64,000 nt of DNA, from assembly GCF_007829335.1 (NCBI RefSeq), contig NZ_VIWO01000012.1:1-64000 (forward strand), read 5' to 3'. The notes below the pieces were generated by a model. It saw only the letters and a program-made list of their open reading frames with translations. It made no database searches and was not told the origin of the DNA. Positions 35,998 through 46,500 of the stretch are shown here, piece after piece. Made by a program: the position numbers and the translations under genes. How positions within the stretch are numbered: position 1 is the stretch's first letter; each line of letters begins with the position of its first letter. This DNA is from Chitinophaga polysaccharea (lineage in GTDB: Bacteria > Bacteroidota > Bacteroidia > Chitinophagales > Chitinophagaceae).

Positions 35998-37316
35998 AGA
36001 TTACCGTAGTAGGTACCGGTTACGTAGGTCTCGTAACAGGTACCTGTTTTGCAGAAACAGGAAATGATGTCACCTGTGTAGACATTGATGCTAACAAAGT
36101 AAAAAAGCTATCATCTGGCCAGATCACCATTTATGAACCAGGGCTGGAAAAACTATTTGAACGTAATCTTAAAGAGGGACGTTTATCTTTCACTACCAGC
36201 TTAGAAGAAGGTATTAAAGGTGCGGAAGTAATTTTTCTGGCACTGCCCACCCCTCCAGGAGCGGATGGCGCAGCAGACCTGTCCTTTGTGCTGAATGTTG
36301 CAGCACATTTGGGTAAAATTATGACAGATTACAAGGTGATAGTGGACAAGAGCACGGTGCCGGTAGGGACCGCCGAAAGAGTGGCTGCTGCTATTGCTGA
36401 AAATTGCAAGACCCCTTTTGATGTAGTTTCCAACCCTGAATTTTTGCGTGAAGGAGTAGCGGTAGATGATTTTATGAAACCAGACAGGGTAGTAATTGGT
36501 ACTACTTCAGAAAGAGCCCGTAAAGTAATGGGTGATCTTTATGCTCCATTTGTAAGACAGGGAAACCCTATCTTATTTATGGATGAAAAGTCTGCAGAAT
36601 TAACCAAATATGCAGCCAACTCATTTCTGGCGACCAAGATTTCCTTTATGAATGAAATCGCTATTCTCTGTGAGAAGCTTGGGGCTGACGTAGACATGGT
36701 TCGCCGGGGTATTGGCAGTGACGACCGTATTGGTAAACGTTTTCTGTTTCCCGGTATTGGTTACGGCGGTAGCTGCTTTCCTAAAGATGTACAGGCTCTC
36801 GTTAAATCATCAGAAGATGTACAATATAATTTCAAAATATTAAATGCTGTAATGGATGTGAATGAGCGGCAAAAGTTATTCCTGCTTCCCAAAATCCAAA
36901 ACTATTTTAATAACGATCTTGGCGGCAAACACTTTGCGTTGTGGGGCCTGGCATTCAAGCCCAATACAGATGATATCCGGGAAGCGCCGGCATTGTATAT
37001 CATCGAAGCTTTACTGGCAGCAGGAGCAACAATAAGTGTTTTCGATCCTGAAGCCATGTCTAATGTACAGCGGTTACTGAGCAATAAGAATGGCAAAATT
37101 GTATATGCTGAGCACCAGTACACCTGCCTGGAAAACGCAGATGCCCTGATTATCGCTACTGAATGGAGTGTGTTCAGAACACCTGATTTCCAAAAGATAT
37201 CAACCAGCCTAAAGAATAAAGTTATTTTTGATGGCAGAAATCTCTTTGATATCGCACGTATGAAAGAATTAGGATACCATTACGAAAGCGTTGGCCGTAT
37301 ACCTGTCAGCCTCTAA
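35994..37316 (+). CDS. ugd: UDP-glucose 6-dehydrogenase
   Basis: Oxidises UDP-glucose to UDP-glucuronate with NAD. 440 residues: N-terminal GTGYVGLVTG nucleotide fold, catalytic Cys261 in GIGYGGSCFPKD, and the C-terminal UDP-binding domain (FKPNTDDIREAP). It overlaps the aminotransferase gene by four bases and lies 20 bases before the UDP-glucuronate decarboxylase gene, which uses its product. Confidence 0.94.
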   Translation: MKITVVGTGYVGLVTGTCFAETGNDVTCVDIDANKVKKLSSGQITIYEPGLEKLFERNLKEGRLSFTTSLEEGIKGAEVIFLALPTPPGADGAADLSFVLNVAAHLGKIMTDYKVIVDKSTVPVGTAERVAAAIAENCKTPFDVVSNPEFLREGVAVDDFMKPDRVVIGTTSERARKVMGDLYAPFVRQGNPILFMDEKSAELTKYAANSFLATKISFMNEIAILCEKLGADVDMVRRGIGSDDRIGKRFLFPGIGYGGSCFPKDVQALVKSSEDVQYNFKILNAVMDVNERQKLFLLPKIQNYFNNDLGGKHFALWGLAFKPNTDDIREAPALYIIEALLAAGATISVFDPEAMSNVQRLLSNKNGKIVYAEHQYTCLENADALIIATEWSVFRTPDFQKISTSLKNKVIFDGRNLFDIARMKELGYHYESVGRIPVSL

Positions 37317-37336
37317 ATATTTTTTATAACCAAAAT

Positions 37337-38281
37337 ATGGAAAAGAAAAGAATACTTATCGCTGGTGCTGCTGGTTTTCTCGGCTCTCATCTCTGCGATC
37401 GTTTTATAAAAGAAGGCTACCATGTTATTGCCATGGATAACCTGCTTACTGGTAATATCCAGAATATTGAGCACCTTTTTCCTTTACCGGAATTTGAGTA
37501 CTACCATCACGATGTCACCAAATTTGTACATGTACCCGGAAAGCTGGACTATATATTAAACTTTGCATCTCCAGCCAGTCCGATCGATTACCTGAAGATG
37601 CCTATTCAAACCTTGAAGGTGGGTTCTTTGGGAACGCACAACCTACTCGGGTTGGCAAAAGAAAAAAAAGCACGTATCCTGGTGGCTTCCACGTCAGAAG
37701 TATATGGCGATCCCAATGTACATCCGCAGCCGGAAGAATACTGGGGCAACGTTAATCCAGTTGGGCCAAGAGGAGTATATGATGAGGCCAAAAGATTCCT
37801 GGAGTCTATTACTATGGCTTATCACAATTTCCATGGAGTTGAAACACGTATCATTCGTATCTTCAATACCTATGGTCCACGTATGCGTCTCAATGATGGG
37901 CGGGCTTTGCCGGCCTTTATGAGCCAGGCGTTAAATGGTGAGGACCTCACCGTATTTGGCGATGGTAGCCAGACACGATCTTTTTGCTATGTAGACGACC
38001 TGGTAGAAGGTATTTATCGTTTGTTATTAAGCGACTACCATCTGCCGGTAAACATTGGCAATCCACAGGAGATTACCCTGAATCAATTTGCCGAAGAAAT
38101 TATTGCCTTAACGGGCTCTAAACAAAAAATCGTGTATCACCCGTTGCCTAAAGACGATCCGAAACAACGTCAGCCCGACATCACCAAAGCCCGTACTTTA
38201 TTAGGATGGGAGCCTAAAGTGAATCGCCAGGAAGGCTTGAAGATCACTTACGAATACTTTAAAAAAGCGCTTTTAAAATAA
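37337..38281 (+). CDS. UDP-glucuronate decarboxylase (UDP-xylose synthase)
   Basis: Extended short-chain dehydrogenase of 314 residues converting UDP-glucuronate to UDP-xylose. The NAD motif GAAGFLGSH is at about 9-17, catalytic Thr/Ser in ASTSEVYGDP (about 117-126) and YDEAK (about 149-153). The stretches DNLLTGNIQNIEHL and YGPRMRLNDGR are typical of UXS. Placement right after ugd supports the assignment over other epimerases. Confidence 0.9.
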   Translation: MEKKRILIAGAAGFLGSHLCDRFIKEGYHVIAMDNLLTGNIQNIEHLFPLPEFEYYHHDVTKFVHVPGKLDYILNFASPASPIDYLKMPIQTLKVGSLGTHNLLGLAKEKKARILVASTSEVYGDPNVHPQPEEYWGNVNPVGPRGVYDEAKRFLESITMAYHNFHGVETRIIRIFNTYGPRMRLNDGRALPAFMSQALNGEDLTVFGDGSQTRSFCYVDDLVEGIYRLLLSDYHLPVNIGNPQEITLNQFAEEIIALTGSKQKIVYHPLPKDDPKQRQPDITKARTLLGWEPKVNRQEGLKITYEYFKKALLK

Positions 38282-38298
38282 ATTAAACCTTACCGGCA

Positions 38299-39354
38299 AT
38301 GAAGCGGACATTATTGATTACCGGAGGAGCTGGTTTCATCGGTTCACATGTGGTCAGGTTATTTGTAAATAAATATCCCGATTACCGAATTGTAAACCTG
38401 GATGCTCTTACCTATGCCGGTAATCTCGAAAACCTGGTAGATATAAAAGATCGATCCAATTATATTTTTGAAAAGGGTGACATCACTGATGAGGCTTTGA
38501 TAGCGCAGCTTTTTGAAAAATACCAATTTGATGGTGTGATACATCTGGCTGCAGAAAGTCATGTAGACCGCTCCATTATGGATCCCCTTGCATTTATCAA
38601 AACCAATGTACTGGGCACTGCCGTGTTGCTAAACAGCGCTAAAAAGCATTGGAAAGACAATATGGAAGGGAAGCTATTTTATCATGTTTCTACCGACGAA
38701 GTATATGGTTCGTTGGGAGAGGAAGGTTTTTTCCTCGAAACAACCGCATACGATCCGCGTTCTCCTTATTCAGCTTCCAAAGCCAGTTCAGATCATTTTG
38801 TGATGGCTTATCATCACACCTATCACCTGCCAGTTGTGATTTCCAATTGTTCCAATAACTATGGTTCGCATCATTTCCCGGAAAAATTAATCCCGCTGGC
38901 GATACATAATATAAAAAACAATAAGCCTGTACCGGTATATGGCAAAGGCGAGAATGTGCGGGACTGGCTATATGTAAATGATCATGCCAGGGCTATTGAT
39001 ACAATAGCCCATCATGGCAAAATAGGCGAAACCTACAACGTGGGTGGCTTTAATGAGTGGAAAAACATCGACCTTATCCAGTTATTGTGCAGGATTATGG
39101 ATAGGAAACTCGGACGTCCGGAAGGCACTTCTGCGCAGCTCATCACTTATGTGAAAGATCGTGCAGGTCATGACCTCCGCTACGCCATAGACGCTACTAA
39201 ACTTAATAAAGAACTGGGATGGCACCCCTCCCTTCAGTTTGAAGAAGGCCTTGAAAAAACGGTAGATTGGTACCTGGAAAACGAAGCATGGCTCAAAAAT
39301 GTAACCAGCGGAGATTATCAGAAGTATTATAGCGAACAATATCAAAAAAGATAG
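38299..39354 (+). CDS. rfbB: dTDP-glucose 4,6-dehydratase
   Basis: Second step of dTDP-L-rhamnose synthesis. 351 residues: GGAGFIGSHVVRLF (about 8-21), STDEVYGSLG (about 134-143) and YSASKAS (about 161-167). It is the first of three consecutive rhamnose genes (rfbB, rfbC, rfbD). The rfbA gene, which makes dTDP-glucose, is not in the window. Confidence 0.95.
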   Translation: MKRTLLITGGAGFIGSHVVRLFVNKYPDYRIVNLDALTYAGNLENLVDIKDRSNYIFEKGDITDEALIAQLFEKYQFDGVIHLAAESHVDRSIMDPLAFIKTNVLGTAVLLNSAKKHWKDNMEGKLFYHVSTDEVYGSLGEEGFFLETTAYDPRSPYSASKASSDHFVMAYHHTYHLPVVISNCSNNYGSHHFPEKLIPLAIHNIKNNKPVPVYGKGENVRDWLYVNDHARAIDTIAHHGKIGETYNVGGFNEWKNIDLIQLLCRIMDRKLGRPEGTSAQLITYVKDRAGHDLRYAIDATKLNKELGWHPSLQFEEGLEKTVDWYLENEAWLKNVTSGDYQKYYSEQYQKR

Positions 39355-39363
39355 TTATTACTC

Positions 39364-39924
39364 ATGCCTTTTCAACAAACGGGTATACCCGGTCTTTTAA
39401 TTTACGAACCTAAAGTGTTGGGCGATCATCGTGGTTATTTTTTTGAAAGCTACAACGCCAACACTTTCAGCGCGGCGGGCATTGATTATTCATTTGTTCA
39501 GGATAATCAGGCCAGATCTGTGTATGGCGTATTGAGAGGGCTCCACTACCAGCTGGAACCATATGCTCAAACCAAATTAGTAAGGGTACTGGAGGGAAGG
39601 ATTATTGATGCGGTGGTAGATATTCGTGAGGGCTCTCCCACCTATGGTAAATCTTTTGTGATAGAGCTAAGTGCAGATAACAAGTTACAATTACTGGTGC
39701 CTAAAGGGTTTGCACATGGTTACGCAGTGATCAGTGAAACGGCAGAAGTAATGTACAAGTGTGATAATTTTTATCACAAAAACAGCGAAGGTGGCATTAT
39801 CTATAATGATCCTGCCCTGGAGATAGACTGGGGAATTGACCTTAAAGATGCGATCGTTTCTGAAAAAGACCTGATCCTGCCTAAGTTGGCAGACGTACAA
39901 CATAATTTTATTTTTAACAGCTGA
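39364..39924 (+). CDS. rfbC: dTDP-4-dehydrorhamnose 3,5-epimerase
   Basis: Cupin-fold epimerase of 186 residues in the dTDP-rhamnose pathway. Catalytic His is in LRGLHYQLEPYAQTKLVRV (about 58-76); PKGFAHGYAV (about 117-126) and the Tyr in YKCDNFYHKNSEGGI (about 136-150) are typical. Nine bases separate it from rfbB and eight from rfbD. Confidence 0.95.
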   Translation: MPFQQTGIPGLLIYEPKVLGDHRGYFFESYNANTFSAAGIDYSFVQDNQARSVYGVLRGLHYQLEPYAQTKLVRVLEGRIIDAVVDIREGSPTYGKSFVIELSADNKLQLLVPKGFAHGYAVISETAEVMYKCDNFYHKNSEGGIIYNDPALEIDWGIDLKDAIVSEKDLILPKLADVQHNFIFNS

Positions 39925-39932
39925 TCATTGCC

Positions 39933-40799
39933 ATGAAAAATATTCTTGTTACCGGGGGAAACGGTCAACTAGGCCAGGCCTTAAAGAAAGTAGCCGGTGA
40001 TTATCCACAATTTAACCTGTTATTCACCGATTACCAGGATCTCGACATTACCAATGCCGATGCACTGGCTGCCTATTTCGCTGCACAACCGATTGACGCC
40101 TGTATCAACTGCGCGGCCTATACAGCGGTAGACAAAGCAGAAGAAGACGAAGACAACGCCTTCCTCCTGAATTTCCAGGCAGTACTTACGCTCGCAGAAA
40201 TCTGCGCGCAACATAGCGCCCAGTTGCTGCATATTTCTACTGACTACGTATTTAGCGGCCGGCAAAATGTGCCCTACACCGAAGAAGATGAAACCGATCC
40301 TCAGAGCATCTACGGCGCCTCCAAAGTTCGGGGCGAAGCCGCAGCTACCGGCTACAATGAACAAACCATTGTACTCCGTACTTCCTGGCTCTATTCGGAA
40401 TATGCAATCAACTTCGTAAAGCGTATGCGTGAACTGATGCAGGAAAAACAGGAATTAAACGTGGTTTTTGATCAGGCAGGTACGCCTACGTATGCTGGCG
40501 ATCTGGCGGTGGCCATCCTGGATATACTGCAATATAAAACAGTAAACCCTGATGCAGCCCTGGGCGGCGTTTATCATTATAGTAACGAGGGCGTTACCAG
40601 CTGGTACGATTTTGCCATTGCCATCAAAGAGATGACCAATGCCACTACCCGCATTTCCCCGGTTACCTCTGATAAATATAAAACAGCCGCTAAACGCCCT
40701 GCCTACAGTGTGCTGAATAAAGAAAAGATAAAAGCTACCTTCGGCATCACAGTACCTTACTGGAGAGATAGCCTGGCGAAATGCCTTAAAAATATGTAA
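39933..40799 (+). CDS. rfbD: dTDP-4-dehydrorhamnose reductase
   Basis: Last step of dTDP-L-rhamnose synthesis, NAD(P)H-dependent. 288 residues: VTGGNGQLGQAL at the start, STDYVFSG (about 99-106), YGASKVRGE (about 128-136) and RTSWLYS. It is the last gene of the 34858-40799 operon. A promoter-like site for tyrS follows in the 119-base gap. Confidence 0.94.
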   Translation: MKNILVTGGNGQLGQALKKVAGDYPQFNLLFTDYQDLDITNADALAAYFAAQPIDACINCAAYTAVDKAEEDEDNAFLLNFQAVLTLAEICAQHSAQLLHISTDYVFSGRQNVPYTEEDETDPQSIYGASKVRGEAAATGYNEQTIVLRTSWLYSEYAINFVKRMRELMQEKQELNVVFDQAGTPTYAGDLAVAILDILQYKTVNPDAALGGVYHYSNEGVTSWYDFAIAIKEMTNATTRISPVTSDKYKTAAKRPAYSVLNKEKIKATFGITVPYWRDSLAKCLKNM

Positions 40800-40890
40800 T
40801 GTTTCAGTCCCGTTGCAGAGTAACGGGACTTTTCTTTTTCTCCTTCTTCCTCTCCCACCACTTATCCCCTGCAGTTCAGACATTTTTATG

Positions 40891-40898
40891 TAGGTTTG
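40891..40898 (+). promoter_or_regulatory. -7 promoter element of tyrS
   Basis: TAGGTTTG followed by C matches TAnnTTTG and lies 21-28 bases before the tyrS ATG. A -33 TTTG is not seen. Confidence 0.45.
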
Positions 40899-40918
40899 CA
40901 AAAATTGTTATTAAAATC

Positions 40919-42202
40919 ATGAATCTGATAGAAGAACTGCGCTGGCGGGGTATGCTACAGGATATGATGCCTGGTACGGAAGAGCAACTGCAAAAGGAAA
41001 TGACCACTGCTTACATTGGTTTTGACCCTACTGCGGAGTCATTGCACATCGGTAGCCTGGTACCCATCCTGCTGCTGGTGCATCTGCAAAAGGCAGGACA
41101 TAAGCCCCTGGCGCTGGTGGGCGGCGCTACCGGAATGGTAGGCGACCCCTCCTTTAAAGCGGAAGAAAGAAAAATGCTGGACCTGGATACCCTGCAAAAA
41201 AATGTGGCCGGTATTAAAGCCCAGCTGGAACGCTTCCTCGACTTTGATCCTGCCAAACCCAATGCCGCAGAAATGGTGAATAACTTCGACTGGTTCCAGC
41301 ACATTTCCTTTCTCGATTTTATTCGCGACACCGGTAAACACATCACCGTTAACTACATGATGGCCAAAGATTCCGTTAAAAAAAGAATCGAAGGCGACAA
41401 CGGGATGTCATTTACCGAATTTACCTATCAACTCATACAGGGATACGACTTCTATCATTTGTATACCGCCAAAAACTGCAAACTGCAGATGGGCGGCTCC
41501 GATCAATGGGGTAACATTGTTACCGGTACAGAATTGATCCGCCGGAAGGCCAGCGGTGAAGCGTTTGCTTTTACCTGCCCCCTGATCAAAAAAGCAGATG
41601 GCACCAAATTCGGTAAAACCGAGCAAGGTACAGTGTGGCTCGACCCCAAACGTACTTCTCCCTACATGTTTTACCAGTTTTGGTTAAATACCACCGATGT
41701 GGATGCAGAAAGCTATATCAAAATATTTACTTTCATGGAACAACCAGAGGTAGATGAGCTGATAGCCAAACATCGCGAAGCACCGCACTTACGCCTGTTG
41801 CAGCAGCGACTGGCCAAAGAAGTCACCGTTTTCATCCACGGCGAAGAAAGTTATGAATTTGCAGTGAAAGCTTCTTCGTTACTTTTTAGCAATGATACTG
41901 CTGAATTGCTGCTATCTCTCACCGAAGAACAATTACTGGATGTAATGGCCGGCGTTCCTCAATTTGAAGTGGCCAAAACCGACCTGGAAGCAGGTAAGGA
42001 TGTAGTAAGCCTACTGGCCGAAACCGGTATCTTCCCCAGTAAGGGAGAAGCCCGGAAAACGGTACAGGGAGGCGGTGTGAGCATGAACAAAAATAAAATA
42101 GAAGGCATTGATACTGTCATCAACACAGCTGCCTTATTGCGTGATAAATATATCCTTTTCCAAAAAGGGAAGAAGAACTACTATCTCGTAAAAGCAATAT
42201 AA
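40919..42202 (+). CDS. tyrS: Tyrosyl-tRNA synthetase
   Basis: Class I aminoacyl-tRNA synthetase of 427 residues from the ATG at 40919; the frame to 40799 adds an unlike leader. The HIGH-type motif is LHIGSL (about 39-44), the KMSKS-type motif is KFGKT (about 230-234), with MGGSDQWGN before it. A C-terminal S4 RNA-binding domain is present (about 360-427). Confidence 0.96.
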   Translation: MNLIEELRWRGMLQDMMPGTEEQLQKEMTTAYIGFDPTAESLHIGSLVPILLLVHLQKAGHKPLALVGGATGMVGDPSFKAEERKMLDLDTLQKNVAGIKAQLERFLDFDPAKPNAAEMVNNFDWFQHISFLDFIRDTGKHITVNYMMAKDSVKKRIEGDNGMSFTEFTYQLIQGYDFYHLYTAKNCKLQMGGSDQWGNIVTGTELIRRKASGEAFAFTCPLIKKADGTKFGKTEQGTVWLDPKRTSPYMFYQFWLNTTDVDAESYIKIFTFMEQPEVDELIAKHREAPHLRLLQQRLAKEVTVFIHGEESYEFAVKASSLLFSNDTAELLLSLTEEQLLDVMAGVPQFEVAKTDLEAGKDVVSLLAETGIFPSKGEARKTVQGGGVSMNKNKIEGIDTVINTAALLRDKYILFQKGKKNYYLVKAI

Positions 42203-42216
42203 GTTTTCTACAAATA

Positions 42217-42262
42217 ATAAAATGTGAAAGGCCTGCGTATATGCAGGCCTTTCACATTTTAT
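42217..42262. terminator. Two-way terminator after tyrS
   Basis: A perfect 20-bp stem (42217-42236 with 42243-42262) with a six-base loop, A-rich on one side and T-rich on the other. It lies between the convergent tyrS and amidohydrolase ends and can serve both. Confidence 0.85.
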
Positions 42263-42275
42263 ACTTACTCCCCTA

Positions 42276-43559
42276 TTATTTCAACCCATATTTCTGCTCA
42301 TACTTCGCATTCAACTGTTTCTGTTTATTATCCAGGTTGATTTCCCTTCCCTGGATAAACGCGTGGGTAATGACGCTCGACTTCATATCCAGCATATCTC
42401 CGTTACTAACCGCAATGTTGGCGTCTTTACCGGTTTCCAGCGAGCCGGCGATATTATCGATGCCCAGTATTTTAGCTGCGTTTAGCGTAACCGCCGACAG
42501 CGCCTGTTCCTTGCTCAGGCCATAAGTAGCCGCGGTACCCGCTTCAAATCCCAGGTTGCGTTGTTGCCAGAACCCTTCGTTGCTCAGGCAATACAACACG
42601 CCGGCTTTTTGTAACAGTGCAGCTGTTTTATACGGCTGATCCACATCATCGTCTTGCATAAGCGGCAAGCTATGTGGCTGGGTTAATACTACCGGAATAT
42701 TATTTTTCTGCAGGATATCAGCAATCAGCCAGGCATCAGTACCTCCTACAATGGCCACCTCTATATTAAACTCTTTTGCAAAATCTATTGCCAGCAGCAT
42801 TTCCTTTACCAGGTCGCAGTGAATGAACAACTTTTGTTCTTTATTAAACAGGCGGCGCATGGATTCAAATTTGAGATTAGTAGCGCTGTGTTTCCCTTCT
42901 TTCAGCCAGGCATTGGCTTCCCGGAAAAACGTTCTTACCTTTTCTATCTGCTCCAGGGCTGCTTTGGTTCTGTCGTTAGTGGCAGGACCACTGCCGCTTC
43001 CCACTGGTAGCAAACGGGGCATAAAGAAGTGCAGTGCATTATCCGTTTTATAGGCCGCATCTTCCCAGTTCCAGGCATCCAGCTGCACCACGGAAGAGGC
43101 GCCGCTAACGATACCTCCCTGCGGTGTTACCTGTGCCAGTAATATACCATTGGAGCGCAGGGTATTAATTACTTTGGAATCGGCATTATACGCAATAATG
43201 GAACGAACAGACGAGTTGATTTCCCCCACTTCCCGGAGATCGATGGTGGCGCGTACACTTTCAAATTCTACGAGTCCCAGGCTGGTTTCCGGCGCTATAA
43301 TGCCGGGATATACATGCTGCCCTTTCAAATCTATTATGGTAGCATCACCGGCAGCTGCTACATTATTTCCAACAGCGGTAATTTTTCCCTGGCTGAAAGC
43401 GATGGTACCATTTTCAATCACCTGTCCATTGCCAACATGAATGGTGGCATGAGTGAGATAAACCGGTTTGCGTTGCGCGGGCGCGGGGGAAATCGTTTCC
43501 TGTGCATAGGCAGTATGTAGTCCCATGGCCAATCCCAGCAAAATAATATTTTTATTCAT
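42276..43559 (-). CDS. Exported amidohydrolase-like protein lacking the metal motif
   Basis: 427 residues with a signal peptide (1-19, ending AYAQ). The fold signs are those of imidazolonepropionase-type amidohydrolases: YPGII near residue 75 and the closing AAKILGIDNIAGSLETGKDANI. The HxH metal motif that should follow PGII is replaced by APETS, and the late catalytic Asp position reads SNEGF. It therefore looks catalytically inactive. It lies 38 bases downstream of the 1015-residue amidohydrolase on the same strand and probably works with it. Confidence 0.85.
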   Translation of the reverse strand: MNKNIILLGLAMGLHTAYAQETISPAPAQRKPVYLTHATIHVGNGQVIENGTIAFSQGKITAVGNNVAAAGDATIIDLKGQHVYPGIIAPETSLGLVEFESVRATIDLREVGEINSSVRSIIAYNADSKVINTLRSNGILLAQVTPQGGIVSGASSVVQLDAWNWEDAAYKTDNALHFFMPRLLPVGSGSGPATNDRTKAALEQIEKVRTFFREANAWLKEGKHSATNLKFESMRRLFNKEQKLFIHCDLVKEMLLAIDFAKEFNIEVAIVGGTDAWLIADILQKNNIPVVLTQPHSLPLMQDDDVDQPYKTAALLQKAGVLYCLSNEGFWQQRNLGFEAGTAATYGLSKEQALSAVTLNAAKILGIDNIAGSLETGKDANIAVSNGDMLDMKSSVITHAFIQGREINLDNKQKQLNAKYEQKYGLK

Positions 43560-43597
43560 TGAGCAATTTGCTTAAAGTGTTTCAAAATAATGGCCGG

Positions 43598-46500
43598 TTA
43601 ATAGCCGATTGCCTGTTGATGTCCTCCCTGCAGATCTTCGCAGTGGTACATTTCATCCGGCACAAAAGTAGCTTTCTGCGTAGGCGTACCTTTCTTCTTT
43701 TCCGCCAGCATACGCTGTATCAGGCGATTGCGCTCAGTGGCAATGCGGGTACGCAGCTGCAGGTCGTATTCCCGGTCAAATTCCACGATACCATCTACAA
43801 TCGTTTTTTCTGCCTTCGCATAAATGCTCAGCGGGTTATCACTCCACAGCACTACGTCTGCATCTTTACCCACCTTGATACTTCCCATGCGGCTATCTAT
43901 ATGCAGGAGTTTCGCCGGGTTAAGGGTCACCATTTTGAGGGCATCTTCTTCGCTTACACCACCATACTTAACGGTTTTGGCAGCCTCCTGGTTGAGGCGG
44001 CGGGCCATTTCTGCGTCATCTGAGTTGATGGCGGTTACTACGCCCACTTTATGCATAATAGCGGCGTTATAAGGAATAGCATCCTGTACTTCCATTTTAT
44101 AAGCCCACCAGTCCGCAAACGTACCGGCGCCGGCGCCATGCGCCTTCATTTTATCTGCTACCTTATATCCTTCGAGGATATGGGTGAAAGTGTTCACCCG
44201 GAAATGGAAACTGTCTGCCACATGCATGAGCATATTGATTTCGCTCTGTACATAAGAGTGACAGGTAATAAACCGCTGTTGGTGCAGGATCTCTACTAAT
44301 GCATCCAGCTCCAGGTCGCGGCGCTTGCCGGCACCTTGCTTTTCGTAGTCACGGGCACGGGTAAACGCATCCAGGTATATTTGCTCAACACCCATCCTGG
44401 TTTGCGGGAAGCGAACCGTATTCCGTTCTCCCCAGTTGGATTGCTTCACATTTTCGCCCAATGCAAACTTGATAAACGGGTCCCAGTTAGTTACTTTCAG
44501 ACCTTCTGCATTTTGCCCCCAGCGGAGTTTAACTAACTGAGATTGTCCGCCAATCGCATTGGCGCTGCCGTGCAGTAAATGAGAAGCGGTGACACCGCCG
44601 CTGAGTTGCCGGTAAATATTAACGTCTTCCGGATTCAGCACATCAGCAATTCTCACCTCCGATGTCACGGATTGTGAAGATTCATTAACACCTTTACTGA
44701 TAGCGATATGGGAATGTTCATCGATAATGCCGGCAGATAAGTGCTTGCCGGTGCCGTCTATCACCCGGGCGCTACCGGCAGACAGCCCCTTGCCTATCTG
44801 TGCAATTTTACCATTGCGGATCAATACGTCTGTATTTTCCAGTTTGCCGTCTTTTTCACCTGTCCAGACAGTGGCATTCTTAATAAGCAGGTCCAGTTGC
44901 TGTGGGAGTTTTTCCCAGCCATAGCCATTGAATGGATAGTACATGGAGCCAACTGTTACGGGCGCTTTGGCTTTCGTTGTATCCCCTTTTTCAGGTGTTG
45001 CTTTAACGAATATCGCGCTCCATTTTACCAGGTTGCCACTGGTATCAGATCCGGTACCTGTCCAGCTGTTGTCGCTGATGATGCCACTCAGGCGTATGCT
45101 GCTTTTACTGTTTTTGCTCAGTGGCAGAGACAAAGCTACGAGTTTACCATTGATATCGATATGTCCGGACAGGGTGTCCTGTTGTAATACCGCCAGGGCT
45201 GGCGATACCGGGGATCCGTTAATATTTACCGTATAGCTGGCGCCATTGCTGAGGCTAATGGTGTACACTCCACGAACATCATTCCATCCATCGGTTTTGA
45301 TGATATAGCGGTTACCCTGCACCCAATTTTGATACAGAATAGTTTTATCGTTGAAGATAGGGCCTGAAGTAATGAGGAAATTAGCCAGCTTTCCTGCTTC
45401 CAGGCTACCTACTTTATCATATGCTTTTATCAGGGAGGCCGGTGTTTTGGTTAATGATTCCAGTGCTTTCTGTTCGCTGAGTCCATATTCGATAGCTTTG
45501 CGCACATTAGCCAGGAACTGTTTTACGTCCTTCAGATCGGCGGCGGTGAGACAGAAAGGAATGTTTGCTTTTTCGAAGGCAGCAGGCGAAGTGGGCGCCA
45601 TTTCCCAATGTTTCATATCGGCCAGTGCTACGAAGCGGGCGTCGTTAGGATCTTCTACATCAATCGCACTGGGAAAGTTGAGCGGCACTATAAACGTTGC
45701 TTTGGTGGCAGCCATTTCAGCGATGCGCTGGTATTCATTTCCACTGGCTTTGATGATGTATTGTACACCAAATTCGTCCCCGATTTTATCGGCTCTCAGT
45801 ACATCCCATTTATCTGCGGCTTCAAAAAGCTGTGGTAATGACTGGTTGGCATTCCAGGCCTGTAAGCTAAGGTTGATTCCTTCTTTTGCCGGCTGTGATT
45901 TATACCACTGTGCGTCCAGGTAAGTCTGCCGTAGCAGGGCTATACATCCCATCAGCGAGTTGGGATAGTTTTGTGTAGAAGTGCCTTTATCGAAAGAGTA
46001 TGCTGCTGCCGCTCTTTCGCGGAGCATGACTTTATTCTCTTTCGCAGTAGCCAGTGTTACCAGGGCGGCAGTACCGCGGGCAATGCCATCAGGTTGCTGC
46101 GTCAGTACCGTGCCAAAGCCTACTTCCCGCAGCGGAGCTGCCTTTCCATCGTCTGCTACAAACAGGTCGGCCGCATTAATTTCGCTTCTGATGGCCTGGT
46201 TCCAACCGTATGCCCCTTTGGTGTTAGAGAGAAACTGCGGGGCTGCATTCCAGGCAGAGCCGCCGCGTTTAGGCTCAGATAAACCGTAGTTGCTGTACAG
46301 ATCTACAAAAGAAGGATAGATATACTTTCCTTTACAATCCACTACCACCGCATCTTTCGGGATAGCTACGGAAGTACCCGCCTCCACAATTTTCCCGTCC
46401 CGGATCAGCAGTGTAGCGTTACTCAGCGTAGTTTGTGCATCCCTGACGATCGTAGCATGTGTAAAGGCGAAACAGCCCTCGTGGGGATCGGCAATACCAT

